Below, piece after piece: positions 5,893 through 6,011 of a stretch of 6,011 nucleotides of DNA; positions within the stretch are counted from its first letter, which is position 1; every line of letters starts with the position of its first letter. The position numbers were made by a program, and so were the translations under genes. The notes under the pieces were generated by a model that had not been told where the DNA came from, ran no database searches, and saw only the letters and a program-made list of their open reading frames with translations. This DNA is from Globobulimina sp. (Eukaryota > Foraminifera > Rotaliida): the NCBI GenBank assembly GCA_003354225.1, contig PIVH01000378.1, forward strand, positions 1 through 6,011. Reading direction: 5' to 3'.

Positions 5893-6011
5893 ATGGGTAA
5901 TTTTTTTGCTATTTCAAATTCATTAGAATTAGATGACAGTCCCTATTCATTAGAAGATAGTTATCATTTCAGATTTGATGAGTTCCTCCAAATGAATGGT
6001 TTACGTTGTTG
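5893..6011 (+). CDS. N-terminus of an unidentified protein (3' end outside window)
   Basis: ATG at 5893 sits in a strong eukaryotic context (A at -3, G at +4) and opens 39 codons plus 2 bases to the right edge without a stop. The protein begins MGNFFAIS. Gly2 could be N-myristoylated, although residue 6 is Ala rather than the preferred Ser or Thr. The rest is acidic and Ser/Leu-rich, with the similar segments NSLELDDS and YSLEDS, and shows no recognisable domain. It is on the same strand as the VIT-vWA-Rab gene, about 750 bp downstream, so it probably has its own promoter in the spacer. It could also be the first exon of a split gene. Confidence 0.5.
   Translation, partial: MGNFFAISNSLELDDSPYSLEDSYHFRFDEFLQMNGLRC

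Noticed and set aside
1-6011. CRISPR array, insertion sequence or transposon
   Set aside because: No regularly spaced repeats, terminal inverted repeats, transposase or reverse transcriptase motifs were seen.
1-6011. Giant-virus origin of the window
   Set aside because: Dense intronless genes and Rab-like or 2OG-like domains occur in large DNA viruses, but the AATAAA signal, the intron-like 3' end, the 750-bp spacer and a prenylated fusion protein fit a eukaryotic genome better. No viral hallmark gene is present; this is not excluded.

Overview
This 6 kb window looks like nuclear DNA of a microbial eukaryote. It is AT-rich and dense with genes, and its two long reading frames show no introns. 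Both are uninterrupted under the standard code. One encodes a protein with a Rab-type C-terminal double cysteine, and an AATAAA motif follows its stop codon. The exact lineage cannot be read from the sequence. An amoeboid or foraminifer-like protist would fit the Asn-rich, AT-rich coding style, but that is a guess. A large DNA virus of protists is a less likely alternative.

Layout. (1) Positions 1-2417, minus strand: the 5' part of a large gene, 805 open codons that run off the left edge of the window. It encodes a secretory-pathway protein with an N-terminal hydrophobic signal or anchor, a Cys cluster, a Trp/Tyr-rich module, an SbsA/Big_5-like Ig fold, a helical TPR-like region and a C-terminal domain resembling 2-oxoglutarate/Fe(II) oxygenases. 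The expected iron-binding Asp of that last domain appears to be missing. (2) Positions 2418-2470: a 53-bp divergent intergenic gap. It is flanked by two copies of a 13-bp direct repeat, and each copy holds the start codon of one gene. (3) Positions 2471-5143, plus strand: a complete 890-residue protein that fuses a VIT domain, a vWA domain with an intact MIDAS, the conserved post-vWA region of inter-alpha-trypsin-inhibitor heavy-chain-like proteins, and a complete Rab-like GTPase ending in Gly-Gly-Cys-Cys. (4) Positions 5144-5892: an AT-rich spacer with a poly(A) signal, several small hairpins, an A-rich tract and a short fragment resembling the start of a trypsin-family protease domain next to an intron-like 3' end. 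(5) Positions 5893-6011, plus strand: the first 39 codons of another gene, beginning Met-Gly-Asn in a strong initiation context and cut by the right edge.

The two large genes are divergent neighbours and probably share a promoter region. Their predicted locations differ: one enters the secretory pathway, the other is cytosolic and prenyl-anchored on the cytosolic face of membranes. A shared function is therefore not evident. The most notable item is the single-chain fusion of an adhesion-type VIT-vWA module with a prenylated Rab GTPase.
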